NCBI RefSeq assembly: GCF_001447195.1
Contig: NZ_LFRI01000363.1
Coordinates: forward strand, 1-46,244
Length of the DNA: 46,244 nt
Direction of reading: 5' to 3'
From: Aquabacterium parvum
Lineage (GTDB): Bacteria; Pseudomonadota; Gammaproteobacteria; Burkholderiales; Burkholderiaceae_C
The notes beneath the pieces are model-generated. The model was given only the letters and a program-made list of their open reading frames with translations, did no database searches and was not told where the DNA came from. Each line of letters begins with the position of its first letter. The stretch's first letter is position 1. Positions 17,665-25,590 of the stretch are shown here, one piece after another. Position numbers and translations under genes: made by a program.

Positions 17665-19881
17665 TCAGTCGCTCACTTTGGCCGCGCGCAGGCGCAGCGC
17701 GTTGCCGATCACGCTCACCGACGACAGGGCCATGGCCGCCGCCGCCACCACGGGCGACAGCAGCAGCCCGAAGAAGGGGTAGAGCACCCCTGCGGCCAGC
17801 GGGATGCCCGCCACGTTGTACGCGAACGAGAGGAACAGGTTCTGGCGGATGTTGCGCATCGTGGCCCGTGACAGCGTGCGTGCCCGCACGATGCCCATCA
17901 GGTCGCCTTTGAGCAAGGTGATGCCCGAGCTCTCCATCGCGACGTCGGTGCCCGTGCCCATGGCGATGCCCACGGTGGCCTGAGCCAGCGCGGGCGCGTC
18001 GTTGACGCCGTCACCCGCCATCGCCACGACGCGGCCTTCGCCCTGCAGGCGCTTGACCACCTCGGCCTTGTCCTCGGGGAACACGTCCGCCACGACCTCG
18101 TCGATGCCGAGTTGCCGGCCCACGGCCTCGGCCGTCGTCTTGCCGTCGCCGGTCAGCATGACCACGCGCACGCCGGCCGCCTTGAGCGCTTGCAGGGCCT
18201 GCGGTGTGGTGGGCTTGATCGGGTCGGCGATCGCCACGAAGCCGGCGAGCTGGCCCGCCATGCCCACGAAGATGACCGTGGCAGCCTCCTGCCGCTGTGC
18301 CTCGGCGGCAGCAGCCAGCGGGCTGGCGTCGATGCCATGCTCGCTCAGGAACTTCGCGCTGCCCGACACCACGGGCTGGCCATCGACGCGGCCGACGACG
18401 CCCTTGCCCACGGGCGAGTCGAAGTCCGTGACCGCCGACAGCGCCAGCTTGCGTTCCTGGGCGTCCATGACGATGGCCATGGCCAAGGGGTGCTCGCTGG
18501 AGCGCTCGACGCTGGCGAGCTTTTGCAGGATGTCGTCGGCCCGGAAACCGGCGGCCGCCTCGATGTGCACCACCTTCGGTCGCCCTTCGGTCAGCGTGCC
18601 CGTCTTGTCGACGACCAGGGTGTCGACCTTCTCCATCTTCTCCAGCGCCTCGGCGTCCCGGATGAGCACCCCGTGCTGCGCGCCCTGGCCCACGCCCACC
18701 ATGATGGACATGGGCGTGGCCAGCCCCAGGGCACAGGGGCAGGCGATGATGAGCACGGCCACCGCCGCCACCAGCGCAAAGCTGAAGGCGGGCGACGGGC
18801 CCCAGGCGAGCCAGGCCACGAAGGTCAGGGCCGCCACCAGGATGACCACGGGCACGAACCAGCCTGCCACCTGGTCGGCCATGCGCTGGATCGGCGCGCG
18901 GCTGCGCTGGGCCGCGGCCACCATGTGGACGATCTGTGAGAGCAGGGTGTCCGCGCCCACCTTTTCGGCGCGCATCACGAACCCCCCGGTCTGGTTGAGC
19001 GTGCCCGCCGTGACCTTGGAGCCCACGGACTTGGCCACAGGGATGGGCTCGCCCGTGACCATGGACTCGTCGACGTTGCCCTTGCCTTCGGCCAGTTCAC
19101 CATCGACCGGCACCTTTTCACCGGGGCGCACGCGCAGCAGGTCGCCCACCTGGATGCTGTCGACCTGGACAGTCTCGTCCGAGCCGTCGGCCAGAACCTT
19201 CACCGCGGTCTTGGGCGCCAGGCCCAGCAGCGCCTTGATGGCACCTGATGTCTTCTCGCGCGCACGCAGCTCCAGCACCTGACCCAGCAGCACCAGCACC
19301 GTGATGACGGCGGCCGCTTCGAAATACACCGCCACCGCGCCGCTGTCGTCGCGCAAGGCAGGCGGGAACAGGGCGGGTGCCAGCGTGGCGACGATGCTGT
19401 AGAGCCACGCCGCGCCCGTGCCCAGCGCGATCAGGGTGAACATGTTGAGGCTGCGGTGCCTCACCGAGGAGACGGCGCGGGTGAAGAAGGGCCAGCCCGC
19501 CCACAGGACCACGGGCGTGCCGAGCACCAATTGAACCCAGTTCGAGGTCTGCTGTGCAACGAGGTGGTGGATGTTGAACAGGTGGCCCCCCATTTCGAGC
19601 GCGAACACCGGCAAGGTCAGCGCACTCCCGACCCAGAAGCGCCGGCTCATGTCCTTCAGCTCGGGGCTGTCGCCTTGCTCGGCCGTGGCCATGACGGGCT
19701 CCAGCGCCATGCCGCAGATGGGGCAATGGCCCGGGCCCATCTGACGAACCTGTGGGTGCATGGGGCAGGTGTACTCGACCGCGCTGGGGTCGCCTGCGGG
19801 CGTTTGTGCAGACGTTTGTGCGGGCTTCGGGTGGGCGTGGTGGTGCCCATGGGCACAGTGCTCGGCGTGGGATGTTTGCAT
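17665..19881 (-). CDS. copA: Cu(+)-exporting P1B-type ATPase
   Basis: This 738-residue pump exports cytoplasmic Cu(I) at the cost of ATP. The N-terminus is His-rich ([13 protein letters not shown]) and is followed by a heavy-metal-binding domain of the YTCPMHP...[10 protein letters not shown] type (about residues 37-62) in place of the usual HMA domain. Then come the TGE actuator motif, the CPC membrane motif (381-383), the phosphorylated Asp in DKTGT (D425), the SEHPLA nucleotide-binding motif and the GDGVNDAP hinge. The ATG at 19881 has AGGAA seven nt upstream; longer starts at 19896 and a GTG at 19929 lack a good ribosome site. It is the last gene of a minus-strand CueR-type operon. Confidence 0.93.
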   Translation of the reverse strand: MQTSHAEHCAHGHHHAHPKPAQTSAQTPAGDPSAVEYTCPMHPQVRQMGPGHCPICGMALEPVMATAEQGDSPELKDMSRRFWVGSALTLPVFALEMGGHLFNIHHLVAQQTSNWVQLVLGTPVVLWAGWPFFTRAVSSVRHRSLNMFTLIALGTGAAWLYSIVATLAPALFPPALRDDSGAVAVYFEAAAVITVLVLLGQVLELRAREKTSGAIKALLGLAPKTAVKVLADGSDETVQVDSIQVGDLLRVRPGEKVPVDGELAEGKGNVDESMVTGEPIPVAKSVGSKVTAGTLNQTGGFVMRAEKVGADTLLSQIVHMVAAAQRSRAPIQRMADQVAGWFVPVVILVAALTFVAWLAWGPSPAFSFALVAAVAVLIIACPCALGLATPMSIMVGVGQGAQHGVLIRDAEALEKMEKVDTLVVDKTGTLTEGRPKVVHIEAAAGFRADDILQKLASVERSSEHPLAMAIVMDAQERKLALSAVTDFDSPVGKGVVGRVDGQPVVSGSAKFLSEHGIDASPLAAAAEAQRQEAATVIFVGMAGQLAGFVAIADPIKPTTPQALQALKAAGVRVVMLTGDGKTTAEAVGRQLGIDEVVADVFPEDKAEVVKRLQGEGRVVAMAGDGVNDAPALAQATVGIAMGTGTDVAMESSGITLLKGDLMGIVRARTLSRATMRNIRQNLFLSFAYNVAGIPLAAGVLYPFFGLLLSPVVAAAAMALSSVSVIGNALRLRAAKVSD

Positions 19882-19932
19882 GGCGTGTTCCTGCATGGGG
19901 CCCGGCCCGGCGGTGGGCCGCAACGTCACAGC

Positions 19933-20184
19933 TCAGTCTCGCTTCTCGGGTGGGGCCTTGTGCTGGCCATGGTCCTCGTGTCTGCCATGCCCGCCATGTC
20001 CGCCGTGATGGTGACCGAACAGGTGCATCAACGGGCAGGCCAGCAGAACCAGGTACGGGATCGCCTGGGTGACGTGCGTGAGGTGTTCCGTCAGGAGGTA
20101 GTAGGTGCCGAGGGCACCCGCCACCAGCATGAAGATGCCCAGCGGCGAACGCCAACGGGAAGCAGGGGTGTGATCGTGTTGCAT
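19933..20184 (-). CDS. DUF2933 small membrane protein with His/Gly-rich tail
   Basis: This 83-residue protein has two adjacent hydrophobic segments (GIFMLVAGALGTYYLL and IPYLVLLACPLMHLFGH) and a C-terminal tail rich in His, Gly and Lys (HHHGGHGGHGRHEDHGQH). This is the pattern of DUF2933 proteins commonly found in copper operons. The tail may bind metal at the membrane surface, which is inferred from composition. The ATG at 20184 has AGGCA upstream; an earlier in-frame start at 20229 would overlap the methyltransferase gene. It sits between copA and the methyltransferase, with gaps of 51 and 19 nt. Confidence 0.8.
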   Translation of the reverse strand: MQHDHTPASRWRSPLGIFMLVAGALGTYYLLTEHLTHVTQAIPYLVLLACPLMHLFGHHHGGHGGHGRHEDHGQHKAPPEKRD

Positions 20185-20203
20185 GGTGTGCCTGGATGGG
20201 GTT

Positions 20204-20881
20204 TCAGTGTTTCTGCGTGGGGCGGACAAGGCCCAGGCTCAGGCCCAGCCTCTTGAGGCCGGGCACGAACCGGGGTGTGGCGGCTGCGTACTCGCGCCAT
20301 CGCTGGCCGAATGCCGCGTCCGAGTCCCGCTCTTCGGCGATGGCCAGGCGCACGTACATCACCACCAGCACCGGGAACATCGCCAGCGTCAGCAGGGTGG
20401 GCCATTGCAGCAAGAAGCCGAACATGATGACCACGAAGCCGATGTACTGAGGGTGGCGGACCACCTGGTAGGGGCCCGCTGTGGCGAGCTGGTGGCGTCG
20501 CTGCGCGTGGTACAGCACGTGCCAGGACTTCGACAGCAAGGTGAAGCCCGCCACCAGGAACACGAAGCTCAACAGGTGCAGCACGCCGAAGTGCGGGTCG
20601 CCCTGCTGGCCGGTGAAGACCCACCACAGGTGGCCGGCCTCGTGGCCGTAAATGTTCACCCCCGGGAACTGGCTGCCCAGCCATCCCGACAGGAGGTAGA
20701 TGGTCAGCGGGAACCCGTACATCTCGGCGAACAGGGCCACGACGAAAGCGCTGTAGGCGCCGAAGCTGCGCCAGTCACGCAGGGTGGTGGGTTTGAAGAA
20801 GCTGTAGGCGAAGCCCACGAAGATGGCCACGTTGACCAGCACCATGCCCCACAGGCCGTAGTCGTTGCCGATGTTGTTCAT
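20204..20881 (-). CDS. ICMT/PEMT-like integral membrane methyltransferase family protein
   Basis: This 225-residue membrane protein has about five predicted helices. The C-terminal signature of the isoprenylcysteine/phospholipid methyltransferase family is present: GPYQVVRHPQYIGF (about residue 140), then ERDSDAAFGQRWREY near residue 190, the region that binds S-adenosylmethionine in the family. Such genes recur in bacterial copper operons beside DUF2933 genes, but their substrate is not established to my knowledge. The gap to the Met-rich gene upstream is 18 nt, so it is part of the same transcript. Confidence 0.8.
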   Translation of the reverse strand: MNNIGNDYGLWGMVLVNVAIFVGFAYSFFKPTTLRDWRSFGAYSAFVVALFAEMYGFPLTIYLLSGWLGSQFPGVNIYGHEAGHLWWVFTGQQGDPHFGVLHLLSFVFLVAGFTLLSKSWHVLYHAQRRHQLATAGPYQVVRHPQYIGFVVIMFGFLLQWPTLLTLAMFPVLVVMYVRLAIAEERDSDAAFGQRWREYAAATPRFVPGLKRLGLSLGLVRPTQKH

Positions 20882-20899
20882 GATCGGGCTCTCCGGTCG

Positions 20900-21445
20900 T
20901 CATTGGGCGGGCATGGCGCGCGCTGCTTCGCGGTCCATCATCATCTGCATCATCATTTCCATCATGTCCATGCGCTTGGACATCATGTCGTGGTGGGCGT
21001 GCATGCCCTTCATGCCGTCCATGCCACTTTTGGCCCCCATGCCTCCCATGCCGCCCATGCCCATCTGGGGCTGGTCCGCCTTCATCTTGCCCATCATGTC
21101 CATGCCGTCCTTCATGGCTTTCATGTGATCGGCCATGAGGGACTGACGCTCCTGAGGGGTCTTGGCTGCCATCACCTTGTCGTGCATGTCCCGCATCGAC
21201 TGCATCGTCGAGTCAAGCTGCGCAGGAGACGGGGCATTGACCGCTGCGCCTGACTTTGAATCGGGCTTTTGAGCTGGCTTCTGCGCAGGCTTGGCCGGGG
21301 GCTTGGCCGCGCCTTTGGTGGCCGGCGCAGGGGCGGATGCCCCGGCGGGGTGATGCGCGGCGTGGTCCTGCTCAGGCGGGGTGGCCTGGGCCAAGGCGAA
21401 GGATGAGCACAGGGCGGCGATGCCGAAGGTGAGAGTCGAGCGCAT
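20900..21445 (-). CDS. Met/His-rich periplasmic protein, probable Cu(I) binder
   Basis: This 181-residue product has a signal peptide ending ALAQA. A Pro/Ala/Lys linker (about 40-75) is followed by a helical region and then a strikingly Met-rich C-terminal half with runs such as MGMGGMGGMG and MDMMEMMMQMMM mixed with HAHHDMM. Met clusters bind Cu(I)/Ag(I) in periplasmic resistance proteins such as CopC/PcoE and CusB, and its place in the copA operon supports a copper buffer. The low-complexity composition means sequence similarity will be of limited help. Its ATG at 21445 is preceded by GAAAGGACACGACC. Confidence 0.85.
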   Translation of the reverse strand: MRSTLTFGIAALCSSFALAQATPPEQDHAAHHPAGASAPAPATKGAAKPPAKPAQKPAQKPDSKSGAAVNAPSPAQLDSTMQSMRDMHDKVMAAKTPQERQSLMADHMKAMKDGMDMMGKMKADQPQMGMGGMGGMGAKSGMDGMKGMHAHHDMMSKRMDMMEMMMQMMMDREAARAMPAQ

Positions 21446-21479
21446 GGTCGTGTCCTTTCAGGAAAACAAGGGGTGGGTG

Positions 21480-21764
21480 TCAGCTGGCGCAGTGGCTCGC
21501 GCGGGTGCCGCAGCAGCAGCCCGAGCGCTGGACGGGCGGGGGCGGCAAGCGACTTGCGTTGGTCTGGATGGGGACGGCGTCGTAGCCGGCGGCCTGGATG
21601 GCTTGCCGCAGGGCCTCGTCCTGGGCCGTCTCGGATTCGATGTGAACGCTGTGGCGGTCGAGGTTCACCTTGACCTGGGCGGCGGGATCCAGGGAGAGGA
21701 CCGCCTAGGTGATGGCGCGGGCGCAGTGACCACACGTCATGCCTTGGACCTGGTACGCGAGCAT
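21480..21764 (-). pseudogene. CopZ-like HMA-domain copper chaperone interrupted by an in-frame amber codon
   Basis: From an ATG at 21764-21762, with a strong GAAAGGAG upstream, the frame reads MLAYQVQGMTCGHCARAIT. It then meets TAG at 21707-21705 (codon 20) and continues uninterrupted for another 74 codons with typical HMA sequence (KVNLDRHSVHIES, then QAIQAAGYDAV) to a Cys-rich end (SGCCCGTRASHC). The metal site MTCGHC is thus cut off from the rest of the fold. A single change from CAG, AAG or GAG would explain it. It is the first gene of the minus-strand copper operon, so the stop could also reduce downstream expression. A sequencing error or amber suppression remains possible. Confidence 0.85.
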
Positions 21765-21795
21765 CGCAAGCTCCTTTCAAGAAGTCGATGGCGCC

Positions 21796-21827
21796 ACTGT
21801 GAACCTTCCCCCCGGGGGAGGGTCAAG
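21796..21827 (-). promoter_or_regulatory. CueR-type operator-promoter for the copA operon
   Basis: On the minus strand TTGACC (21826-21821) is separated by 19 bp from CACAGT (21801-21796), the long spacer used by MerR-family activators. The spacer contains the near-palindrome ACCCTCC...GGAAGGT of CueR sites. Confidence 0.8.
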
Positions 21828-21871
21828 TGCCCCTGAACTTCTTTTGACGTGGGTCATGAAACCGCCATCCA

Positions 21872-21902
21872 TTGACCTTCCCCCTGCAGGAGGGTTTACG
21901 CT
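21872..21902 (+). promoter_or_regulatory. CueR-type operator-promoter for cueR and the cupredoxin genes
   Basis: TTGACC at 21872-21877, a 19-bp spacer and TACGCT at 21897-21902. The spacer contains CCTTCCCCCTGCAGGAGGGT, close to the known E. coli copA site of CueR. It lies just before cueR, implying autoregulation. Confidence 0.8.
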
Positions 21903-21928
21903 TGGTGCAGAGCATGAAATCAACCGCG

Positions 21929-22354
21929 ATGAACATTGGTCAAGCCGCCGCCGTCTCGGGCATGTCTGTCAAGATGATCCGCAACTACGAAGAGATGGGC
22001 CTGCTGCCTGCCGCCAGGCGTTCCGATGCCGGATACCGCCAGTACGGTGACACCGAGGTCCAGACGTTGCGGTTCATCCGCCATGCCAGGGACCTGGGTT
22101 TTTCGCTGCAGGTCATCGGCCAGCTGGTCAGCTTGTGGCAAGACCGCGGGCGGCCCAGCCGCGAGGTCAAGGCCCTGGCCACGCAGCACATCCAGGAGCT
22201 CGACAACAAGGCGCGAGACCTGCTGGCCATGAAAGCCGCGCTGGAGCACCTCATCCGGCGCTGCAAAGGCGACGAACGGCCTGAATGCCCCATCCTCGAA
22301 TCGCTGGCTTGCGATACGTCTGGCGCAGGGGCCGCCAGGCGCTCGAGAAGCTGA
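21929..22354 (+). CDS. cueR: MerR-family copper-responsive activator
   Basis: This 141-residue regulator begins MNIGQAAAVSGMSVKMIRNYEEMGLLP, the MerR winged-helix DNA-binding domain, followed by the dimerisation helix. The metal loop has two Cys separated by seven residues (CKGDERPEC), as in CueR. The Ser in RPSREVK aligns with the CueR Ser that marks sensors of monovalent Cu(I)/Ag(I). The ATG at 21929 gives the standard family N-terminus; an ATG at 21914 would add five residues. It should bind the two operators in the 21796-21902 intergenic region and activate transcription by untwisting the long spacer. Confidence 0.9.
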   Translation: MNIGQAAAVSGMSVKMIRNYEEMGLLPAARRSDAGYRQYGDTEVQTLRFIRHARDLGFSLQVIGQLVSLWQDRGRPSREVKALATQHIQELDNKARDLLAMKAALEHLIRRCKGDERPECPILESLACDTSGAGAARRSRS

Positions 22355-22433
22355 GCAGCGCTCCTTGAACGAAGACATCTCCCCCTGAGACGGACACGTG
22401 GCCAGTCGACTGGCCAGGACCCAAGGAACGCCC

Positions 22434-22931
22434 ATGAAAACGTTGCACCACATCACGCTGGCCGCCATGGCGGCCCTCGGCTCTGCAGGCCTTCACGCCC
22501 ATGGCGACGAAGGCCACGCAACGAAGCCGCACACCTACAACGCCGCGAAGCGGGACCAGAACGCATCGGGTCGCGAGGGGGACCCGAAGAAGGTCTCCCG
22601 AACGATCCAGATCGACATGCGTGACACGATGCGTTTTGTGCCCGATCTGGTCAACGTCCGCCGAGGCGAGACCGTCCGCTTCGTGGTCACGAATTCGGGC
22701 GCGCAGTTGCACGAAATGGTCGTGGGCACGGCCGAAGAGCTCAAGGCCCACGCCGAGATGATGCGCAAGCACCCTGGCATGGCCCACGCCGATGCGAACA
22801 TGACGCATGTGCGGCCTGGGGCCAAGGGCGAGATCGTCTGGCAGTTCACGCACCCCGGGGCGTTTCAGTTCGCCTGCCTGATCCCCGGGCACTTCGAGGC
22901 GGGCATGGTTGGAAAGGTGGTGGTGCCATGA
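22434..22931 (+). CDS. Periplasmic cupredoxin (type 1 copper protein)
   Basis: This 165-residue protein has a signal peptide ending HAHG and a polar N-terminal arm. A plastocyanin/azurin-like fold follows, with the type 1 ligands His93 (LHEMV), Cys148 (FACLIPGHF), His153 and Met158 all present. A Met/His-rich loop (about 106-125: HAEMMRKHPGMAHADANM) is an added feature that may bind Cu(I). The ribosome site AAGGAACG precedes the ATG at 22434. It overlaps the DUF411 gene by 4 bp and lies downstream of cueR, so it probably belongs to the copper response. Its role could be electron transfer, copper carriage or oxidation in the periplasm. Confidence 0.88.
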   Translation: MKTLHHITLAAMAALGSAGLHAHGDEGHATKPHTYNAAKRDQNASGREGDPKKVSRTIQIDMRDTMRFVPDLVNVRRGETVRFVVTNSGAQLHEMVVGTAEELKAHAEMMRKHPGMAHADANMTHVRPGAKGEIVWQFTHPGAFQFACLIPGHFEAGMVGKVVVP

Positions 22932-23395
22932 ATCGGCGACATGTGATGTCGATGGCCTTGGGCTGGGTGGCCCTCTCGGTCCTCCCGGCCACGCCCGCCC
23001 GTGCGGCGAGGACGCTCCCGCTCGTCGAGGTGTTCAAGAGCCCTCACTGTTCTTGCTGTGGGGCGTGGGTCGAGCACATGAAGGCGGCCGGCTTCCAGGT
23101 CAAGGTCACCTTGGTGGATGACACCTCGGTGGCACGCAAACGCGCCCGGATGCCTGACAGCTTGGCCAGCTGCCACACGGCTTTCGTCGGCGGTTATGCC
23201 CTGGAGGGGCATGTGCCTGCCGAAGACGTCAAGCGCCTGCTGCAGGCCAAGCCCGCCGCGATCGGCCTGGCGGTGCCGGGCATGCCGGCAGGCTCGCCCG
23301 GCATGGAGGTCGGCGCACGCAAGGATCCTTACGACGTGTTACTCGTGGACCTTGGAGGACGCGCGAAGGTGTTTGCTTCTCACCCTCAAACCTGA
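22928..23395 (+). CDS. DUF411 periplasmic metal-binding protein
   Basis: This 155-residue protein has an N-terminal RR followed by a hydrophobic signal and a cut near ARAA. The DUF411 core contains VFKSPHCSCCGAWVEHM (Cys cluster about residue 41) and SCHTAFVGGYALEGHVPAEDVKRLL, both diagnostic of the family. DUF411 proteins are common in copper and heavy-metal clusters and are thought to bind metal through the CxCC and the later Cys-His pair; the exact role is not settled. The start overlaps the cupredoxin stop, so the pair is translationally coupled. Confidence 0.88.
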   Translation: MNRRHVMSMALGWVALSVLPATPARAARTLPLVEVFKSPHCSCCGAWVEHMKAAGFQVKVTLVDDTSVARKRARMPDSLASCHTAFVGGYALEGHVPAEDVKRLLQAKPAAIGLAVPGMPAGSPGMEVGARKDPYDVLLVDLGGRAKVFASHPQT

Positions 23396-23465
23396 CAACA
23401 GCTTGTGAAATCGTCGACTGCCTTTTTTGCAGCCTGGCAAAGTCCATTCTGCGACCGAACGTACT

Positions 23466-23696
23466 TCATATCCAGTGGAGGCCGGCCAACGCAGCCGCGC
23501 CAGCGATACCGTTGAGAACGCCAATGGAAGTGATGCCGATCTGGATGGTGGATAGAAAGCGGGTTGGGTCTTCCCCGAGTTTCATGGCGGCGAGGGCTGC
23601 GCTGTTTCTCTCGTCGATGTACTTTTGAAGACGAGCCCGTCGCGCGGCTACCAGTCCGATGATCAGGATGAGGATGAACAGGAGAACGATTTCCAT
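23466..23696 (-). pseudogene. Remnant of a CNNM/CorC-family (DUF21) membrane protein
   Basis: The 76-residue frame begins MEIVLLFILILI like the N-terminus of DUF21 'hemolysin-like' transporters and continues with the highly conserved RRARLQK and LGEDPTRFLSTIQIGITSIGVLNGI. It then stops, whereas the family is about 430 residues long. Between the first helix and the RRARLQK motif it also lacks the usual segment of about ten residues. It is therefore a fragment with an internal deletion. It lies where base composition drops, at the border of the copper region. Confidence 0.75.
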
Positions 23697-23734
23697 GATG
23701 GATGTTCAACCACTTCATGAGGCGCAAGTTCGTC

Positions 23735-24133
23735 TCATGAGGTTGGATGCATAGGAGATTGATTGCGCGTCTTCTCTGCTTGGTCGAGAGATGTCCACGG
23801 GATCGAGGCAGCAGCCCTCCGTGATCGCGAGATCAGGTTGCCAGCGGCGCAGAGCAGGTAGCTGTGTTGTAGCAGGCCTTCCAGGCGAGGATCCTGGTGC
23901 TCGACAGGCAGCGAGCTGCCAAGGAGAGGAGGGGTGCTTGGCACCAGGGTTGCGAACGCCCAGCTGAGTTTCATCCCGAGATCCAGTAGGGACACGCAGT
24001 GCGGATCCATGGAGATCTCTGGGCACGGATCATCGAGGATGCGTTCTTCCCGCGAAACGCCACCGCCGATGTTGACGACGCGCACAGGAGGCTCCTTCAG
24101 ATCATGTGCGCTCACCTTGCCAACGCTCATCAA
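23735..24133 (-). CDS. Hypothetical protein, doubtful coding status
   Basis: A 132-codon open frame encodes MMSVGKVSAHDLKEPPVRVVNIGGGVSREE and continues to MHPTS. No domain, signal peptide or membrane segment is recognised and no clear ribosome site is seen. The opposite strand also has an open frame over part of it (23934-24242). The region has lower GC than the flanks and lies between a gene remnant and a repeat cluster. It may be decayed or acquired DNA. Apart from this frame I see nothing coding between 23697 and 24287. Confidence 0.25.
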   Translation of the reverse strand: MMSVGKVSAHDLKEPPVRVVNIGGGVSREERILDDPCPEISMDPHCVSLLDLGMKLSWAFATLVPSTPPLLGSSLPVEHQDPRLEGLLQHSYLLCAAGNLISRSRRAAASIPWTSLDQAEKTRNQSPMHPTS

Positions 24134-24287
24134 CTATGCAAAGAGCAACAGCAAAATTGAAAGGGTGGCGGCTGCCCGACAGATTGGGGCCATCGCCCCG
24201 CACGGCACGGCACGGCGTAAAACTGCGTGTTTGAGCGAGTGAACATTCCCTCCCGCCGAACTGTGCGCGATCGACTGATGCGCGGGC

Positions 24288-24383
24288 ACTTTTTCTTCCA
24301 GTGCGAGACTGTTTTCTCCCACTCCGAGACAAATCAACCCAACCAGCCCGATTTTTCTCCCACTGAGCGAGACTTTCACAGTG
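24288..24383. repeat. Cluster of three degenerate repeat units, the last identical to the 40-bp repeat at 9805
   Basis: Three related units follow each other: one starting at 24288 (TTTTTCTTCCAGTGCGAGACT), one at 24309 (TTTTCTCCCACTCCGAGAC) and one at 24344-24383, which matches 9805-9844 over 40 bp. The shared core is roughly TTTTTCTCCCA, then TG or C, then CGAGAC. No gene spans it convincingly. Confidence 0.8.
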
Positions 24384-24436
24384 GTCTGAGCGGAGGTGTC
24401 GAGACCTGCGTGTGGGCTCTGGCCCAGGCTCGCGCA

Positions 24437-25228
24437 TCAAGCCGTGTACTGACGCAGCGCTTGCCGCGACGACCAGTTGCCTGTGTTGACCCCCATGCCG
24501 CCACCGGTGTTGGCCTGAGAGGCCATTTGGGTCGCGGCTTCGAGCAAGCTGGTTTGCTGCTTTTTCAGCAGCGTGGCCTTGCCCGAGAACAGGTTGGTGG
24601 CGAAGGCCAGGCGGCTGGAGTCCGACAGCTCGCTGTCGGCGCGCTTGCCGATGGCCTTGCCCAGTTGCGACAGCGTGGACAGGCCCGTGCCAGCGCTGGT
24701 CGTGGCATCCGAGGGCGCTCCGTTGCCGGACGCCGCTGACAGGGCTTTTTTCAGCTCCGCGGTGTCCAGCTTGAGCGTGCCGTCGGGTTGCCGTGTGAGG
24801 CCCAGCTTGGCCAATTGAGATCGGCTGGTGTCGGTGTTCGTGAGGGTGCGCCTTGAGGCGGCCAGCGTGCCGCTCGCCGAGCTTGACTCATCGGGCCGGG
24901 AAGCCTGGATGGCCTGGTTGTAGGCGGCCACGAAGCGTTCGACGGTCTGAGCGGCGTCGGCCACGCTGGTGGTGGCGCCGAGCTGGCTCATGGCTTGAGC
25001 GGCACCCTGCAGTTCGGACACCGTGGCCTTGTACTTGCCCAGTTTCGACAGCGACGTCGAGTCGCTTTGCAGCTGGTTGCGCACCCGCTCGTGCGCCTTG
25101 CCCAGCGCGGGCGAGATCTTGTTGAGCGCCGCAGTGGTCGGGTTCTCCTGGGCGGCTGCTTGGGCGGTGGCGGTGGTTGGGGCGGCGTTGGCCTGGGCCA
25201 AGGCTGCCGACGACAACGACACGGTCAT
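24437..25228 (-). CDS. Orphan FliD C-terminal-domain-like protein
   Basis: This 263-residue, Ala/Ser/Thr/Gln-rich protein has a strong AGGAGGAG ribosome site before the ATG at 25228. The middle contains VERFVAAYNQAIQA (about 93-106) and LAKLGLTRQPDGTLKLDTAELKKAL (about 142-166), patterns typical of the C-terminal part of the flagellar filament cap FliD. The C-terminus has a coiled-coil-like helix (LFSGKATLLKKQQTSLLEAATQMASQ). It is much shorter than FliD (about 450 residues), and no flagellar gene is nearby. It could be a dispersed flagellar-cap paralogue or a secreted structural protein. The upstream frame to 25333 is not supported. Confidence 0.55.
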   Translation of the reverse strand: MTVSLSSAALAQANAAPTTATAQAAAQENPTTAALNKISPALGKAHERVRNQLQSDSTSLSKLGKYKATVSELQGAAQAMSQLGATTSVADAAQTVERFVAAYNQAIQASRPDESSSASGTLAASRRTLTNTDTSRSQLAKLGLTRQPDGTLKLDTAELKKALSAASGNGAPSDATTSAGTGLSTLSQLGKAIGKRADSELSDSSRLAFATNLFSGKATLLKKQQTSLLEAATQMASQANTGGGMGVNTGNWSSRQALRQYTA

Positions 25229-25470
25229 CGCGCTCCTCCTGTTCGGTCCAGCACGTCCACACGTGCCTCGGGCCGAGTGTCCCGGATCAGCCGATGCGGG
25301 CAAGCCTGGATCAAGGGTGAGTGGCTCGCTCAATTCGATGCCATTTGTTCTGTGGAACTGTGTCCATGGCCGGGCGAGCGAGCCTGCAACGCTGGCCGTT
25401 GCATGTGTGTTCGGTGTTTTGGTGCCTGGCTGCGACAGGGCGCTCTTCTGGGGGTGCTGATCCTAGGGGG
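25229..25470. other. Intergenic region without recognised gene
   Basis: This divergent region precedes both the FliD-like gene (minus) and the PEP-CTERM gene (plus). Apart from the lux-box-like site at 25471-25490 and the hairpin at 25530-25560 just beyond it, I see no gene or clear sigma-70 promoter in it. Confidence 0.5.
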
Positions 25471-25490
25471 GTATGTCAGATCTGACAGTT
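25471..25490. promoter_or_regulatory. lux-box-like palindrome upstream of the PEP-CTERM/LuxR pair
   Basis: The 14-bp perfect palindrome TGTCAGATCTGACA (25474-25487) sits in a 20-bp window. Read on the minus strand, this window matches the classical lux box at 12 of 20 positions, including CTGT, central GATC and ACA. It lies 101 bp before the PEP-CTERM start, and the second gene of that pair is a LuxR-type regulator. Confidence 0.55.
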
Positions 25491-25529
25491 GAACAGGCGC
25501 CGCCAGAGGCGCCCAATCGTGCCCAGGTT

Positions 25530-25560
25530 GGGGCCACGACCCGAGTGAGTCGTTGGCCCC
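25530..25560 (+). other. Leader hairpin ahead of the PEP-CTERM gene
   Basis: GGGGCCACGAC (25530-25540) can pair with GTCGTTGGCCCC (25549-25560), with one bulged base and an 8-nt loop. No T-run follows, so it is not a classical terminator. It ends 30 bp before the start codon and may affect translation. Confidence 0.4.
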
Positions 25561-25590
25561 GCATTGATCGACGTGCAACAGGAGGCATGC

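Noticed and set aside
23934..24242. Plus-strand 102-codon frame in the low-GC segment
   Set aside because: No domain, no ribosome site and conflicting with an equally weak minus-strand frame.
24102..24440. Small frames over the repeat cluster (similar peptides also arise at 9521-10165)
   Set aside because: The similarity comes from the shared repeat DNA read in different frames, not from a conserved protein.
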